Below, piece by piece: positions 1 through 9,298 of a DNA stretch of 64,000 bases. The translations under genes and the position numbers were made by a program. The DNA is taken from the NCBI RefSeq assembly GCF_001307155.1, contig NZ_CP012830.1, positions 558,001 through 622,000 on the forward strand. Direction: 5' to 3'. The DNA is from Pseudomonas fluorescens. Lineage in GTDB: Bacteria > Pseudomonadota > Gammaproteobacteria > Pseudomonadales > Pseudomonadaceae. Under the pieces are notes generated by a model. It was not told where the DNA came from. It worked only from the letters and a program-made list of their open reading frames with translations, and made no database searches. Position 1 is the stretch's first letter. Every line of letters starts with the position of its first letter.

Positions 1-815
1 GGATGCAGACGCAGTGGATCGAAGTCGGTGTGGTTGCTGATTCGCGGTAACACCGGCACCACCACGTTGAGCACCTGCTCGGCCTTATCGGCCTGGCGCT
101 GATCGATGCCGTCTTCGGCTTCCAGATGCAAATCCATGACATACGGCAGCACGCCGATCACCGGTTTGCCGGTGCGTTCTTCCAGCCAGTCGAGGCCTGG
201 CTGCAGCAAGGCGATATCGCCGCGAAAACGGTTGATGATGAAGCCTTTGACCCGCGCCTGCTCAGTGGCTGACAGCAACTCCAGTGTGCCCACCAAATGC
301 GCAAATACCCCGCCGCGATTGATGTCGGCGATCAGCACCACCGGACAATCCACCGCTTCGGCGAACCCCATGTTGGCAATGTCGCCAGCGCGCAAATTGA
401 TTTCGGCGGGTGAACCGGCGCCTTCGACCATCACCACCGGATAGGCTGCACTCAAGCGTTGGTGAGAAGCGAGCACCGCTTGCATGGCGATGGCTTTGTA
501 GTCGTGGTAGGCGACTGCGTTCATGGTGGTCACGGCACGCCCGTGAATGATCACTTGCGCGCCGGTATCGCTATTGGGCTTGAGCAGCACCGGGTTCATG
601 TCGGTGTGTGGCTCAAGGTTGGCCGCTTGGGCCTGCACGGCTTGAGCGCGGCCGATTTCGCCGCCGTCGGCGGTTACCGCACTGTTGAGCGCCATGTTCT
701 GCGGCTTGAACGGCACCACGCGAACACCCTGGCGCGTCAGCCAACGGCACAACGCGGTTACCAGGGTACTTTTGCCGGCGTCCGAGGTGGTGCCCTGCAC
801 CATCAACGTGGTCAT
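1..815 (-). CDS. cobQ: Cobyric acid synthase CobQ (partial, 3' end outside window)
   Basis: Glutamine-dependent amidase of cobalamin synthesis; the family amidates side chains b, d, e and g of adenosylcobyrinic acid a,c-diamide in the cytoplasm. Only the first 271 residues are visible, so the C-terminal glutamine amidotransferase domain and its Cys are not seen. The protein starts [17 protein letters not shown], with the dethiobiotin-synthetase-like P-loop at residues 8-17, followed by [12 protein letters not shown] and the [10 protein letters not shown] block typical of CobQ/CbiP. Its ATG (815-813) shares an ATGA with the cobC stop, so it is translationally coupled to the last visible part of the riboswitch-led cob operon. 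No frame damage is seen in the visible part. Confidence 0.95.
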   Translation of the reverse strand, partial: MTTLMVQGTTSDAGKSTLVTALCRWLTRQGVRVVPFKPQNMALNSAVTADGGEIGRAQAVQAQAANLEPHTDMNPVLLKPNSDTGAQVIIHGRAVTTMNAVAYHDYKAIAMQAVLASHQRLSAAYPVVMVEGAGSPAEINLRAGDIANMGFAEAVDCPVVLIADINRGGVFAHLVGTLELLSATEQARVKGFIINRFRGDIALLQPGLDWLEERTGKPVIGVLPYVMDLHLEAEDGIDQRQADKAEQVLNVVVPVLPRISNHTDFDPLRLH

Positions 816-1804
816 GAGGTTTCCTCGGTGTAGGCTTCAAAAGCGTGCTCGAGGCGCTGCCAATCGGCGTCATCGGCCGGCAAGCCGAACCGCAGGCTGC
901 TGTTGTGGGTGAACAGGCGCAGCAAGATGCCGCGCCGGGCCATGAATTCGTGCAGATGCTCTGCGTGATCGGTGACCAGCCATTGAAACAACGCACAACC
1001 ACCGTGCGGCTTGAAGCCATGGCGCTCGAGGACTTCAGCCAGACGCTGGCTCGCTTCTTCACTGCGCAGACGCTGGCGAGCATGACCTTGGGTGTCACGC
1101 AAACAGACCTGACCCAATACCCGGGTCGGCCCGCTGACCGCCCAAGGACCGACCTGCTCGGCGAGCAGTTTGAGCAACTTGCGCTCAGCCAGCACAAAAC
1201 CCAATCGCACCCCGGCCAGGCCGAAAAACTTGCCGAACGAACGCAAGACGATCAAACCGACCTGATCGGCATAAGACGACAGACTCAGCTGCGGGGTGTT
1301 GTCCATGAACGCTTCGTCAACCACCAGCCAGCCGCCGCGCTGCGCCAGCCTTGCATGCCAGTCGAGCAGGCGTTCCGGGGTCAGGCTCAGACCGGTGGGA
1401 TTGTTCGGGTTAACCACCACCAGCACGTCGAGGCTATCGAGGAAAAAGTCGACTTCCTGCTCCAGCACTTCACGCACGACGTAGCCGTTGCGACGCCAGG
1501 CTTCGGCATGCTCGGCATAACAGGGCGAGAGCACGCCGACTTTGCCGGCGCGACGCAGGCGTGGCAGCAACTGGATCGCCGCCTGGGAGCCCGCGACCGG
1601 CAGCACCTGCGAGGCGCCATAGTACTCGCGTGCAGCCTGCTCCAGGCCGTCATCGGTTTCCGGCAAGCGTGCCCAGGCCCGTAACGGGATGTCCGGGATT
1701 GCCCACGGCCAAGGTGCCAGACCGCTGGACAAGTCGAGCCAATCGGCTTCGGCGATGCCGTACCGCAACGCCGCCTTGCGCAAGCGGCCACCGTGCTCAA
1801 GCAT
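812..1804 (-). CDS. cobC: Threonine-phosphate decarboxylase (CobC in Pseudomonas naming, CobD in Salmonella)
   Basis: PLP enzyme of fold type I that makes the (R)-1-amino-2-propanol phosphate arm of the lower cobalamin ligand. I start at ATG 1804 (MLEHGGRL), which gives 330 residues and an 8-base overlap with cobD; an upstream ATG at 1822 would add six residues. Visible are NPNNPTG (132-138), DEAF (163-166) and the PLP-lysine block [15 protein letters not shown] with Lys192. The order cobD-cobC-cobQ with overlapping ends matches Pseudomonas cob operons. The family resembles histidinol-phosphate aminotransferase, but the cob context settles the call. Confidence 0.93.
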   Translation of the reverse strand: MLEHGGRLRKAALRYGIAEADWLDLSSGLAPWPWAIPDIPLRAWARLPETDDGLEQAAREYYGASQVLPVAGSQAAIQLLPRLRRAGKVGVLSPCYAEHAEAWRRNGYVVREVLEQEVDFFLDSLDVLVVVNPNNPTGLSLTPERLLDWHARLAQRGGWLVVDEAFMDNTPQLSLSSYADQVGLIVLRSFGKFFGLAGVRLGFVLAERKLLKLLAEQVGPWAVSGPTRVLGQVCLRDTQGHARQRLRSEEASQRLAEVLERHGFKPHGGCALFQWLVTDHAEHLHEFMARRGILLRLFTHNSSLRFGLPADDADWQRLEHAFEAYTEETS

Positions 1805-2705
1805 AAATCTCGGCTCCCACACAGAGGATCAGCAACCAAAGCCATACCCCACGCTGAACCAGCTGCCAGCCGCGATCGATGGAGTTGGCGTCTGCCGGCA
1901 CACCTTCGCCCAGCTGTGGACGCTGATGCAGTTCACCGTGATAGATCGCCGCCCCGCCCAACTCGACGCCCAGAGCGCCCGCGCCAGCGGCCATCACCGG
2001 CCCGGCGTTCGGGCTGTCCCAGGTCGGCCCCTGCGTGCGCCAGCATTTGAGCGCCAAACGGGTTTTACCCAGCAGTGCGTAGGTCAAAGCCACCAGGCGC
2101 GCCGGAATATAGTTGAGCACATCGTCGATTTTCGCCGCCGCCCAGCCGAAGCGTTCAAAGCGCTCGTTGCGATAACCCCACATGGCGTCCAGGGTATTGC
2201 TCAGTCGATAGAGCACAACGCCCGGCGCACCCGCGACGACAAACCAGAACAGCGCGGCGAATACCGCGTCGCTGCCATTTTCCAGAACCGATTCGGTGGC
2301 GGCACGGGCCACTTCGGTCGAGTCCAGCTCACTGGTCTGACGACTGACCAGATAGCCGACACGCTTGCGTGCTTCATCCAGGTCGTCGCTGCGCAGGGCC
2401 TGAGCCACCGGCTCGACATGCTCACTGAGGCTGCGCAGACCGAGGGCGCAATACAACGCGAGAATCTCGACGATCCAGCCTAAATAAGGCAGCCAGGACA
2501 ATGCAGTGATCAACAGGGTCAGCGGCAGTACGGCAATTACCCAGGCCGTAACGCCGTGACTGCGCCAGCCACGGCCGGCGGAGTTGAAACGTTGCTCGAT
2601 ACGATCGGCAAAACGGCCGAACGCCACCAGCGGATGCCAGCGCTTGGGTTCGCCCAGCAGCGCATCCAGCGCTACGCCGGCGACACTCAGCAACGCCACA
2701 CTCAT
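1797..2705 (-). CDS. cobD: Adenosylcobinamide-phosphate synthase CobD/CbiB (membrane)
   Basis: Membrane enzyme that attaches the aminopropanol phosphate arm to adenosylcobyric acid. The 302-residue protein starts [30 protein letters not shown]; the DALLGEP...HPLVAFG block is diagnostic of CbiB. Several hydrophobic spans follow, for example [20 protein letters not shown], and the chain ends in another ([15 protein letters not shown]). The ATG at 2705 lies in an ATGA with the bluB stop. It acts together with the product of CobC, the next gene. Confidence 0.94.
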   Translation of the reverse strand: MSVALLSVAGVALDALLGEPKRWHPLVAFGRFADRIEQRFNSAGRGWRSHGVTAWVIAVLPLTLLITALSWLPYLGWIVEILALYCALGLRSLSEHVEPVAQALRSDDLDEARKRVGYLVSRQTSELDSTEVARAATESVLENGSDAVFAALFWFVVAGAPGVVLYRLSNTLDAMWGYRNERFERFGWAAAKIDDVLNYIPARLVALTYALLGKTRLALKCWRTQGPTWDSPNAGPVMAAGAGALGVELGGAAIYHGELHQRPQLGEGVPADANSIDRGWQLVQRGVWLWLLILCVGAEIYA

Positions 2706-3352
2706 TGACTCACTCCCCAAAAATTCTCGTACAACAGTTCACTTAGCGGACGCGCCTGCGCCCAGCCTTCAAGGACTAACATCGGCGCCGGGTAAAATTC
2801 CTTGACCGGTCCCAGGCACAACACCGCCAGCGGCTTGGCCCCCGGCGGCAGTCCGAGCAGATCCGCCAAGGCTTGCGGTTCGAACAACGAGACCCAGCCC
2901 ATGCCCAGACCTTCGGCACGGGACGCCAGCCAAAGATTCTGGATCGCGCAGGACAACGACGCCATGTCCATTTCAGGCAAAGTCCGACGGCCAAAGATAT
3001 GCCGCTCGCGATCATCCATCAGCGCGGCAACCAGCACTTCGGCGCAATCGTTGATGCCTTCGACTTTCAGCTTCATGAAGTCGTCGGAGCGTTCGCCCAG
3101 CGCCTCGGCGGTGCGTACCCGCTCCTCTTCCACCAGTTGCTGGATCCTGCCGCGTAACGCTCGGTCGCTGATGCGGATGAACCGCCAGGGCTGCATCAAA
3201 CCGACACTTGGCGCCCGATGCGCCGCTTCGAGCAACCGCCGAAGCAGCTCGGGCTCGACGCTGCCACCACTGAAGTGACGCATGTCGCGACGCTCGGCAA
3301 TCGCGCGATACACCGCTTCGCGTTCGGCCTCGGAAAATGCGTTGTCGGTCAT
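2702..3352 (-). CDS. bluB: 5,6-dimethylbenzimidazole synthase BluB
   Basis: Nitroreductase-fold flavoenzyme that cannibalises FMNH2 with oxygen to make 5,6-dimethylbenzimidazole, the lower ligand base of B12. The 216 residues carry [10 protein letters not shown] (21-30), [12 protein letters not shown] (47-58) and [10 protein letters not shown] near the C-terminus, all BluB hallmarks rather than general nitroreductase ones. The gene sits between cobB and cobD with 4-base overlaps on both sides, which fits a role in aerobic B12 synthesis. Its start codon lies beside a REP-like repeat that also encodes the cobB tail. Confidence 0.95.
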   Translation of the reverse strand: MTDNAFSEAEREAVYRAIAERRDMRHFSGGSVEPELLRRLLEAAHRAPSVGLMQPWRFIRISDRALRGRIQQLVEEERVRTAEALGERSDDFMKLKVEGINDCAEVLVAALMDDRERHIFGRRTLPEMDMASLSCAIQNLWLASRAEGLGMGWVSLFEPQALADLLGLPPGAKPLAVLCLGPVKEFYPAPMLVLEGWAQARPLSELLYENFWGVSQ

Positions 3353-4686
3353 GGCCGCTTCGCGGGCGAGCCCGCCTCTACAAGATTCAGGTCTGGCGCA
3401 AACAGCGCGGCGATCGCGGATGGATTGGACGGGAAATAAAAATGCACATAAGACGCCGTCATCCGCCCCTCACGGTAAACCGCCTCGGCACCGCGCCCGC
3501 CATTAGGGCTCAGGCCGCGAGCGATCGGCTCAAGCTCGGTGCTGGTCAATGAATGATGGTAGGTGTGGCCACGCAACGCGCCTTCAGGTAACTCGACCGC
3601 TTGCAGGGCCAACGCAGCCAGACGCTTTTGCATCACTGCATCACCGGCCAGCAGCCCCAGCAACTCAGCGCGCGTGCCATCGACATCGGTCAGTGAGTCG
3701 AGCAGATACAACATGCCGCCACATTCGGCCAGCAACGGCCTGCCAGCGGCGTGGTGTGCGCGAATGGCATCGAGCATTGTGCGGTTTTCAGCCAACGCCA
3801 CGTGGTGCAATTCCGGATAACCACCGGGCAGATACAGGCTGTCCGCTTCAGGCAGTTCACGGTCATGGATCGGCGAGAAGAATCGCAACTCGGCGCCCAT
3901 CGCCCGCAACAAGTCGAGGCTTGCGCCATACGTGAAGGCAAACGCTTCATCGCGAGCCACCGCGATTCGCACACCGGCCAACAATGGCTCGGCGGTAATC
4001 ACGTCAGGCGCAGCGAACTCGACGGCAGGCGGCAATGTCACTTCGCAGCTGCTGGCCAACGCCTCGGCCGCAGCGTCGAGGCGCAGATCGAGGTCATTCA
4101 ATTCACTGGCCTGGACCAGCCCCAAGTGACGGCTAGGCAATTCGATTCCGGTTTCCCGGGACAAGGCGCCGTACCAGCGCAAGCCTTCAGTGAGGCTGCC
4201 TTCGAGCAATTGCGCGTGACGCAAGGTGCCGACGCGGTTGGCCAAGACACCAGCAAACGGCAAGTCCGGCTGATAACGTGCGAGCCCCAACGCCAGCGCG
4301 CCGAAGGTCTGAGCCATGGCGGTGCCATCGATCACGCCCAGCACCGGCACACCGAAATGCCGCGCCAGATCGGCGCTGGACGGCGTGCCATCGAACAACC
4401 CCATCACGCCTTCGATCAAAATCAGATCAGCCTCAGCGGCGGCTTCCCACAACAGCCGGCGACTTTCCTGCTCGCCGACCATCCACATGTCCAATTGATA
4501 GACGGGGGCACCGCTGGCGCGCTCGAGAATCATCGGGTCGAGAAAGTCCGGGCCGCATTTGAACACCCGGACCTTGCGCCCCTGATTGCGATGCAAACGG
4601 GCCAGCGCCGCGGTGACAGTGGTCTTGCCCTGACCGGAAGCCGGCGCGGCAATCAGTACCGCCGGGCAAAAACGCGGCTCACTCAC
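3349..4686 (-). CDS. cobB: Cobyrinic/hydrogenobyrinic acid a,c-diamide synthase CobB
   Basis: ATP- and glutamine-dependent amidase of side chains a and c of the corrin ring. The 445-residue protein has a P-loop APASGQGKTTVT (14-25), the VMGLFDG block near residue 94, and a class I-like glutamine amidotransferase domain with ECGGMLYLLD (catalytic Cys322) and SYVHFYFPSNP (His415). The last ten residues ([10 protein letters not shown]) are encoded by a REP-like sequence, so the C-terminus has apparently been rewritten by repeat insertion. The ATG at 4686 overlaps the cobO stop in an ATGA, giving tight coupling in the operon. Confidence 0.95.
   Translation of the reverse strand: MSEPRFCPAVLIAAPASGQGKTTVTAALARLHRNQGRKVRVFKCGPDFLDPMILERASGAPVYQLDMWMVGEQESRRLLWEAAAEADLILIEGVMGLFDGTPSSADLARHFGVPVLGVIDGTAMAQTFGALALGLARYQPDLPFAGVLANRVGTLRHAQLLEGSLTEGLRWYGALSRETGIELPSRHLGLVQASELNDLDLRLDAAAEALASSCEVTLPPAVEFAAPDVITAEPLLAGVRIAVARDEAFAFTYGASLDLLRAMGAELRFFSPIHDRELPEADSLYLPGGYPELHHVALAENRTMLDAIRAHHAAGRPLLAECGGMLYLLDSLTDVDGTRAELLGLLAGDAVMQKRLAALALQAVELPEGALRGHTYHHSLTSTELEPIARGLSPNGGRGAEAVYREGRMTASYVHFYFPSNPSAIAALFAPDLNLVEAGSPAKRP
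3352..3385 (-). repeat. REP-like half repeat forming the cobB 3' end
   Basis: Read on the minus strand the sequence is a short imperfect hairpin (GCGGGCTCGCCCGC) of the same style as the REP halves in the intergenic regions here, for example near 16745. It encodes the last ten CobB residues and ends at the bluB ATG. REP elements normally lie between genes, so this coding placement is unusual. Confidence 0.6.
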
Positions 4687-5294
4687 AGCTCAACGCCTTT
4701 CTGCGCTTTGATCCCGGCCTGGAAAGCATGCTTGATCATGCCCATTTCGGTAACGGTATCGGCCAGTTCGATCATTTCCGGCTTGGCACCACGACCGGTG
4801 ACTACCACGTGCTGCATCGGCGGACGCGCCTGCAAGTCGCTGAGCACCTGATCAAGGTCCAGATAACCGTGCTTGAGGGCGATATTCAGTTCATCGAGCA
4901 CCACCAGACCAATGGCCGGGTCACGCAGCAATTCGCGGGAGACGTCCCATGCGGCCTCGGCGGCGGCGATATCGCGCTGGCGATCCTGGGTTTCCCAGGT
5001 GAAACCTTCGCCCATCACGTGGAAGCGCACTTGTTCCGGGAACCGGCGGAAGAACAGCTCCTCGCCGGTACTGCTGCGCCCCTTGATGAACTGCACCACG
5101 CCGCACTGCATGCCGTGGCCCATCGCCCGGGCGAGCATGCCGAACGCAGAACTGCTTTTGCCCTTGCCGTTGCCGGACAGGACCAGCAGCAAGCCGCATT
5201 CATTCGGCGAGTTGGCAATGCGCTCATCGATCACGGCTTTCTTGCGCAGCATGCGTGCCAGATGGCGTTCGTCACGATCGGGGGAATCAGTCAT
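4683..5294 (-). CDS. cobO: Cob(I)yrinic acid a,c-diamide adenosyltransferase CobO/BtuR
   Basis: Transfers the adenosyl group from ATP to the corrinoid cobalt. I use ATG 5294 (MTDSPDRDERHLARML), giving 203 residues, the usual CobO/BtuR size; longer readings extend into the riboswitch leader. The P-loop GNGKGKSSSAFG lies at residues 41-52, then VVQFIKG, and VVLDELNIALKHGYL and TGRGAKPEMIELAD towards the end, all conserved in this family. It is the first gene after the cobalamin riboswitch, so its translation start is the most direct target of that switch. Confidence 0.96.
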   Translation of the reverse strand: MTDSPDRDERHLARMLRKKAVIDERIANSPNECGLLLVLSGNGKGKSSSAFGMLARAMGHGMQCGVVQFIKGRSSTGEELFFRRFPEQVRFHVMGEGFTWETQDRQRDIAAAEAAWDVSRELLRDPAIGLVVLDELNIALKHGYLDLDQVLSDLQARPPMQHVVVTGRGAKPEMIELADTVTEMGMIKHAFQAGIKAQKGVEL

Positions 5295-5384
5295 GGGGGA
5301 GCTCTCCGTTGAGGCTGGATAACGGCGGGCAGGCATAGAAATAGACGGCAAGAAGCCTGGCATCGCCCACCGTGATGCCGCTGG

Positions 5385-5575
5385 ATGGATCAGGCCGGTC
5401 TCCGGGCTCATGAGCGGCTGACGCCTGACTGCGCGCCTTCCCATATCGACCTTCGACACAGTGGCTCAAAGCGCAGCTTTTACTCATTTACCGTTGCGGG
5501 GGCAGCGCCGGGATCGTCGCCCGCTCTGTCAAAGAACGCGCCCTCACCGGCTTCCCTGTTTCACTCGGTCGACCA
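5385..5575 (-). promoter_or_regulatory. Cobalamin (B12) riboswitch
   Basis: Read on the minus strand the leader carries the three conserved blocks in the right order: GGGAAGCCGGTG near 5545-5556, GCTGCCCCCGCAACGGTAA near 5495-5513, and the B12 box GAGCCCGGAGACCGGCC at 5393-5411. The box ends about 100 bases before the cobO ATG. The family senses adenosylcobalamin and usually represses translation or causes termination when B12 is plentiful. The outer limits are approximate, since I placed them from the conserved blocks rather than from a fold. Confidence 0.93.
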
Positions 5576-5767
5576 CAGGGTCACAGAGCACCTGAAACAA
5601 GTCGCGAAGGTTAGAGGGTTGGGGGTGGAGCGTCAATTAAAGCCGGGGGCTCATCAATGGATAGAAACCGATCCCGATCAATAAACTGGCGCCAATCTTG
5701 TGCCACACTGAAAGCAGTGATATCAAAGAGCCACAACCTTACATTACAAGAACAAAGAGGGGGCAAC

Positions 5768-6352
5768 ATGCAAGGCATGATCATCAGTAACCCGAAGCTG
5801 GAATTCCTGCGCCCGGTACTGGAACGCTGGTTCGAGTGCATCGACCGTTACAACGCGGTACGCGGCGATAACGAAAGCCCTTACTGGTTTGACGAACGCG
5901 CCAACCTGAGCCTGCTTTCGGCGGCGGCGTGGATGGCAGAAATGGTCACCCTTGAACAGACTCCGACAAAAAAGCAGATCGAGGAAGGCGAGCGTAATGG
6001 CCGCGCCGACCTGTTTATCGCCAGTGGAGAAGAACGCGCCTACCTTCAAGCCACGCAACGCTGGCCGCGAGTCAACAACCTGAATCTGACCCAGGCCTTG
6101 CTCGATGTCGTGAGCGATGCGAAAAAAATCAGCTACGCCAGCGACCTGAAGCTCGGCTGCCTGTTCGTCGCCCCACAAAAAGCCCAGCACAGCCCTACGC
6201 CGGAAGAACTCCAGGACATGGTCGACGATCTGCAAAAGGAACACACCTGCGCAGTGGCCTGGTACTTTCCCTACGCCTATCGCAAATTGCACAACGAAGC
6301 CGGCAACTACCATCCAGGCATCGCGGTATTGCTCAAAGAGGCCCGCGGCTGA
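5768..6352 (+). CDS. Conserved hypothetical protein, 194 aa
   Basis: I do not recognise the family. The start at ATG 5768 (MQGMIISNPKLEFLRP) is set by AAGAGGGGG just upstream; the open frame begins earlier but without a ribosome site. The protein is soluble, with no signal peptide or membrane span, and rich in charged residues. Features are WFECIDRYNAVRGDNESPYWFDERAN near the start and VAWYFPYAYRKLHNEAGNYHPG near the end. It is divergent from the cob operon and convergent with the O-methyltransferase, so it is probably monocistronic. Codon use matches the core genes. Confidence 0.8.
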   Translation: MQGMIISNPKLEFLRPVLERWFECIDRYNAVRGDNESPYWFDERANLSLLSAAAWMAEMVTLEQTPTKKQIEEGERNGRADLFIASGEERAYLQATQRWPRVNNLNLTQALLDVVSDAKKISYASDLKLGCLFVAPQKAQHSPTPEELQDMVDDLQKEHTCAVAWYFPYAYRKLHNEAGNYHPGIAVLLKEARG

Positions 6353-6379
6353 CGGGTTGAACCTTACACCGATCCGGGG

Positions 6380-7042
6380 CTAGCGCTTGCGGCACAAGGT
6401 CAGACCATCACCCAACGGCAACAACGACAGATCGACACGCGAGTCATCCTTCAAGGCACGATTAAGCGCCTGGATGGCTCGGGTGTCTTCGCTCGCAGGG
6501 TTTTCCTCCAGTACTCGTCCACTCCACAGCGTGTTGTCGAATACCGCCAGCCCACCACTTCGCAGCAGCCGCAAAGCGCTTTCCAGATAAGCCGGATAGT
6601 TGGCCTTGTCGGCATCGATGAAGATCAGATCGAAGCAACCGCCCTGTCCTTGCTGCTCAAGTTGAGCCAGGGTTTGCAACGCGGGGGCCAAACGCAAATC
6701 GATGCGCCCGGCGAGCCCAGCCTCTTGCCAGTAACGGCGCGCAGTGGCGTTGTAGTCTCCGGGAATGTCACAGCAGATCAACGAACCGTCATCCGGCAAG
6801 GCGGCCGCCATGCACAAGGCGCTGTAACCGGTGAAGGTACCGACTTCAAGCAAGCGCCTGGCGCCCGTCAGCTTGACCAGCAAGGCGAGGAACTGACCTT
6901 GCTCGGGCGCCACCTGCCAGCGCGCCATGGGCAGTGCCTGGGTTTCGTCACGCAAGCGGCGTTGCAGCGGCGTTTCGCGCAGGGAAACGTCGAGCAGGTA
7001 GTTATAAAGGGAATCGTCAAGATTGAGTGTGCGAGCGGTCAT
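6380..7042 (-). CDS. Class I SAM-dependent O-methyltransferase (caffeoyl-CoA OMT-like)
   Basis: Soluble 220-residue methyltransferase of the metal-dependent OMT family; the substrate cannot be read from sequence. The SAM motif LLEVGTFTGYSALCMA is at residues 64-79, and FDLIFIDADKANY (137-149) carries the Asp residues used for metal binding. I start at ATG 7042, five bases after an AGAGG; a GTG three bases upstream is an alternative. The ending LPLGDGLTLCRKR matches bacterial members. The next gene upstream, an NlpC/P60 lipoprotein on the same strand, ends 15 bases away, so the two may be co-transcribed. Confidence 0.9.
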   Translation of the reverse strand: MTARTLNLDDSLYNYLLDVSLRETPLQRRLRDETQALPMARWQVAPEQGQFLALLVKLTGARRLLEVGTFTGYSALCMAAALPDDGSLICCDIPGDYNATARRYWQEAGLAGRIDLRLAPALQTLAQLEQQGQGGCFDLIFIDADKANYPAYLESALRLLRSGGLAVFDNTLWSGRVLEENPASEDTRAIQALNRALKDDSRVDLSLLPLGDGLTLCRKR

Positions 7043-7057
7043 CACAACCTCTGCGAA

Positions 7058-7591
7058 CTAGAAATTGTGCGCCAGATGCTCAGGCTCGATAACACGCTTG
7101 GCGCTCAGGTAGGCTCTCTGCCAATAGGCCTTGGACAAACTGTCGAGCTTCACCGTACCACCCGTGGCGGGCGCATGCACGAAGCGACCTTCACCGACGT
7201 AGATCCCGGCGTGACTGACTTGCGAGCCGCCATTGGTGGCGAAGAAGATCAGGTCACCGGTTTGTAGAGCCTCCAGGCCAACGTTCGGCGCCTGCATGCC
7301 GATCATCTCGCGAGTTGAACGTGGCAGGGAAATACCCGCTGCATCGCGGTAGACGTAACCGATCAGGCCGCTGCAATCGAAACCTGAATCCGGTGTATTG
7401 CCACCCCAACGATAAGGCGTGCCGACCAGACCCAGCGCGCGAATCAGCACGTCTTCAGCGGCAGGCGAGAACGATTGGGCGGGAGCGAAAACCGGGGCGC
7501 GAACGACTTTGACAGGCGGCGGAGTGCGGCTGGCGCAGGCGCTGAGCAGCGCTGCGAAGAAGATGAGTACAAGGCGGGCCGACATCGTCAT
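7058..7591 (-). CDS. NlpC/P60 family lipoprotein peptidase (paralogue 1)
   Basis: Probable outer-membrane-anchored cell-wall hydrolase; the family cleaves peptide stems of peptidoglycan. From ATG 7591 the product has 177 residues with a lipobox LLSAC (Cys19), then the NlpC/P60 domain: GTPYRWGGNTPDSGFDCSGL (catalytic Cys73), SHAGIYVG (His127) and GRFVHA (His139). An ATG six bases further in is also possible. It lies directly downstream of a similar gene (7757-8380) with a terminator between, so the pair looks like an old tandem duplication. Similar to E. coli Spr/MepS in size. Confidence 0.92.
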   Translation of the reverse strand: MTMSARLVLIFFAALLSACASRTPPPVKVVRAPVFAPAQSFSPAAEDVLIRALGLVGTPYRWGGNTPDSGFDCSGLIGYVYRDAAGISLPRSTREMIGMQAPNVGLEALQTGDLIFFATNGGSQVSHAGIYVGEGRFVHAPATGGTVKLDSLSKAYWQRAYLSAKRVIEPEHLAHNF

Positions 7592-7640
7592 ATACAGAAC
7601 ATCCTGATCTGGCTGCGGCTTTCTCTGCCGAGAGGCTGAA

Positions 7641-7672
7641 AACAAAACCGCGTAAGCAGGGCTTACGCGGTT
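7641..7672 (-). terminator. Rho-independent terminator after the second NlpC/P60 gene
   Basis: A 12-bp perfect stem (AACCGCGTAAGC / GCTTACGCGGTT, loop of 3) is followed on the minus strand by TTTTGTTTTC. It separates the two NlpC/P60 genes, so the downstream copy probably has its own promoter. Confidence 0.85.
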
Positions 7673-7756
7673 AGTTAGTCAACAATAGATCAGGATTCTA
7701 GCGGCTACGCGCCAAACTTCAAGTAAGACTTTAAGTTAGCCTTACAAAAAGTCCGT

Positions 7757-8380
7757 TTACTTGCGTGCCGTGACTGTCGTTGGTGCCATGGCGAGTGCTC
7801 GCTTGGCCTCAATGAAGGTCTTGCTCCAGTAGCTGTCGCCCAGATTATCGACCCGAACACCACCGCTGCGGCGGCTGCTGGAATGGATGAACTGGTCATC
7901 ACCCAGGTAGATCCCGGCGTGACTGACGCGACCGCGACGACCATTGGTGGCGAAGAACAGCAAGTCGCCAGGCTTCAGGTTGTTGCGCGAAACCAATGGG
8001 GCATTCACGTTGATCATTTCGCGAGTGGAGCGCGGCAGGTTCATGCCAGCCTCTTCACGAAACAGATAACCGATGAAACCGCTGCAATCGAAACCGGCTT
8101 CAGAGGTGCCGCCCATGCGGTAACGGGTACCGACCAGGGACAGGCCACGCTCAAGGATGCTGTCGGCCAGAACCGGAAGCTGGTAAGGCTTGCTGCTGGC
8201 AAAGTCGGCCAGTTCTTTTTCGGTAGCCAGTTCTTCCTGATAAATAACGGAAGACTGGGCAGTCGCTGAATTTTTAATCTGCTGATCGTTTTGTTGTTGC
8301 GAGACCGGGGAATGAACCGCGCAACCAAAAAGCAGGGTGACAAGTGCGAGAGGCACGAGGGGTGCGAAGCGATTTAGCAT
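7757..8380 (-). CDS. NlpC/P60 family lipoprotein peptidase (paralogue 2)
   Basis: Second cell-wall hydrolase of the NlpC/P60 family, 207 residues from ATG 8380; a GTG two codons upstream is possible. Lipobox LLFGC (Cys20), a linker of about 55 residues rich in Gln, Ser and Glu, then the catalytic domain with GFDCSGFIGYLF (Cys99), SHAGIYLG (His154) and DQFIHSSS (His166). It differs from its neighbour at 7058-7591 by this longer linker and a basic C-terminus (TARK). No other hydrolase or division genes are adjacent, so the cellular role is not given by context. Confidence 0.91.
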   Translation of the reverse strand: MLNRFAPLVPLALVTLLFGCAVHSPVSQQQNDQQIKNSATAQSSVIYQEELATEKELADFASSKPYQLPVLADSILERGLSLVGTRYRMGGTSEAGFDCSGFIGYLFREEAGMNLPRSTREMINVNAPLVSRNNLKPGDLLFFATNGRRGRVSHAGIYLGDDQFIHSSSRRSGGVRVDNLGDSYWSKTFIEAKRALAMAPTTVTARK

Positions 8381-8593
8381 GGGCACGACCGTGGCTGAAG
8401 TTTTAAAGATGGCGAGACTATGCCTTCTATCGTCCTCATTTGCAAATTCAATCGATCCAAATGTGACTTATCGGTTTCTCGTTAACATCTAAGCGCTTAA
8501 GCCCATTTTAAATCTGCGCGCGCCGCGAATACCCTTCCGGAAGCGGGTTTCCTGACGCCTGAAAGATGCCGAAACGCGCTACAGGCCGCGGAT

Positions 8594-9298
8594 TTACCAG
8601 CCCAGGGTTTCTTTGAGAAAGGGGATCGTCAGCTTGCGCTGAGCCTGCAAGGAGGCCTGATCGAGGCGTTCAAGGAGCTCGAACAACGCGCTCATGCTGC
8701 GTGTACCGCGCGTCAAAATAAAATGCCCGACTTCGTCGGTCAGGTGCAGGCCGCGACGTGACGCGCGCAATTGCAGCGCACGCAACTTGTCTTCATCGGA
8801 CAGTGGCCGCATCTGAAAAATCAGTGCCAGGGTCAAGCGGGATTTGAGGTCAGCCAGTTTTACCGGCAACTCGCGTGGTGAGGTTGACGCAGCGATCAGC
8901 AGGCGCCGACCACTGTCTCGCAGGCGATTGAACAGATGGAACAACGCCTCTTCCCAGTCAGCCCGCCCTGCGACTGCCTGCAAGTCATCCAGGCAGACCA
9001 GCTCGTACTGTTCAAGGTTGTCGAGGATTTCGATACCGCGATCCAGCAACTCGGCCAACGGCAGGTACACCGCCGGCTCCCCCAACTGCTCGAAGCGCAA
9101 GCACGCGGCTTGCAGCAAGTGCGTACGCCCTACGCCGTCCTTGCCCCAGAGATAGATCAGGCTTTCGGTCCACCCGGCGTCGGCTTCGCACAGCCGCTCG
9201 ACATAGCCGAGTGCAGCGGCATTGGCGCCAGGGTAGTAGTTGATAAAGGTAGCGTCATCACGCAGACGCACACCTAGGGGCAGCTGAATCGGTTTCAT
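8594..9298 (-). CDS. hda: DnaA regulatory inactivator Hda
   Basis: AAA+ protein which, with the loaded beta clamp, stimulates ATP hydrolysis by DnaA and so prevents re-initiation. From ATG 9298 it has 234 residues. QLPLGV at 5-10 is a likely clamp-binding motif of the QLxLx type. The Walker A segment WGKDGVGRTHLL has Arg where Lys is usual, as is also the case in E. coli Hda, and Walker B is VCLDDLQ (101-107). An ATG six codons upstream is open but less likely. The upstream AI-2E-type permease on the same strand is 232 bases away, so co-transcription is uncertain. Confidence 0.93.
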   Translation of the reverse strand: MKPIQLPLGVRLRDDATFINYYPGANAAALGYVERLCEADAGWTESLIYLWGKDGVGRTHLLQAACLRFEQLGEPAVYLPLAELLDRGIEILDNLEQYELVCLDDLQAVAGRADWEEALFHLFNRLRDSGRRLLIAASTSPRELPVKLADLKSRLTLALIFQMRPLSDEDKLRALQLRASRRGLHLTDEVGHFILTRGTRSMSALFELLERLDQASLQAQRKLTIPFLKETLGW

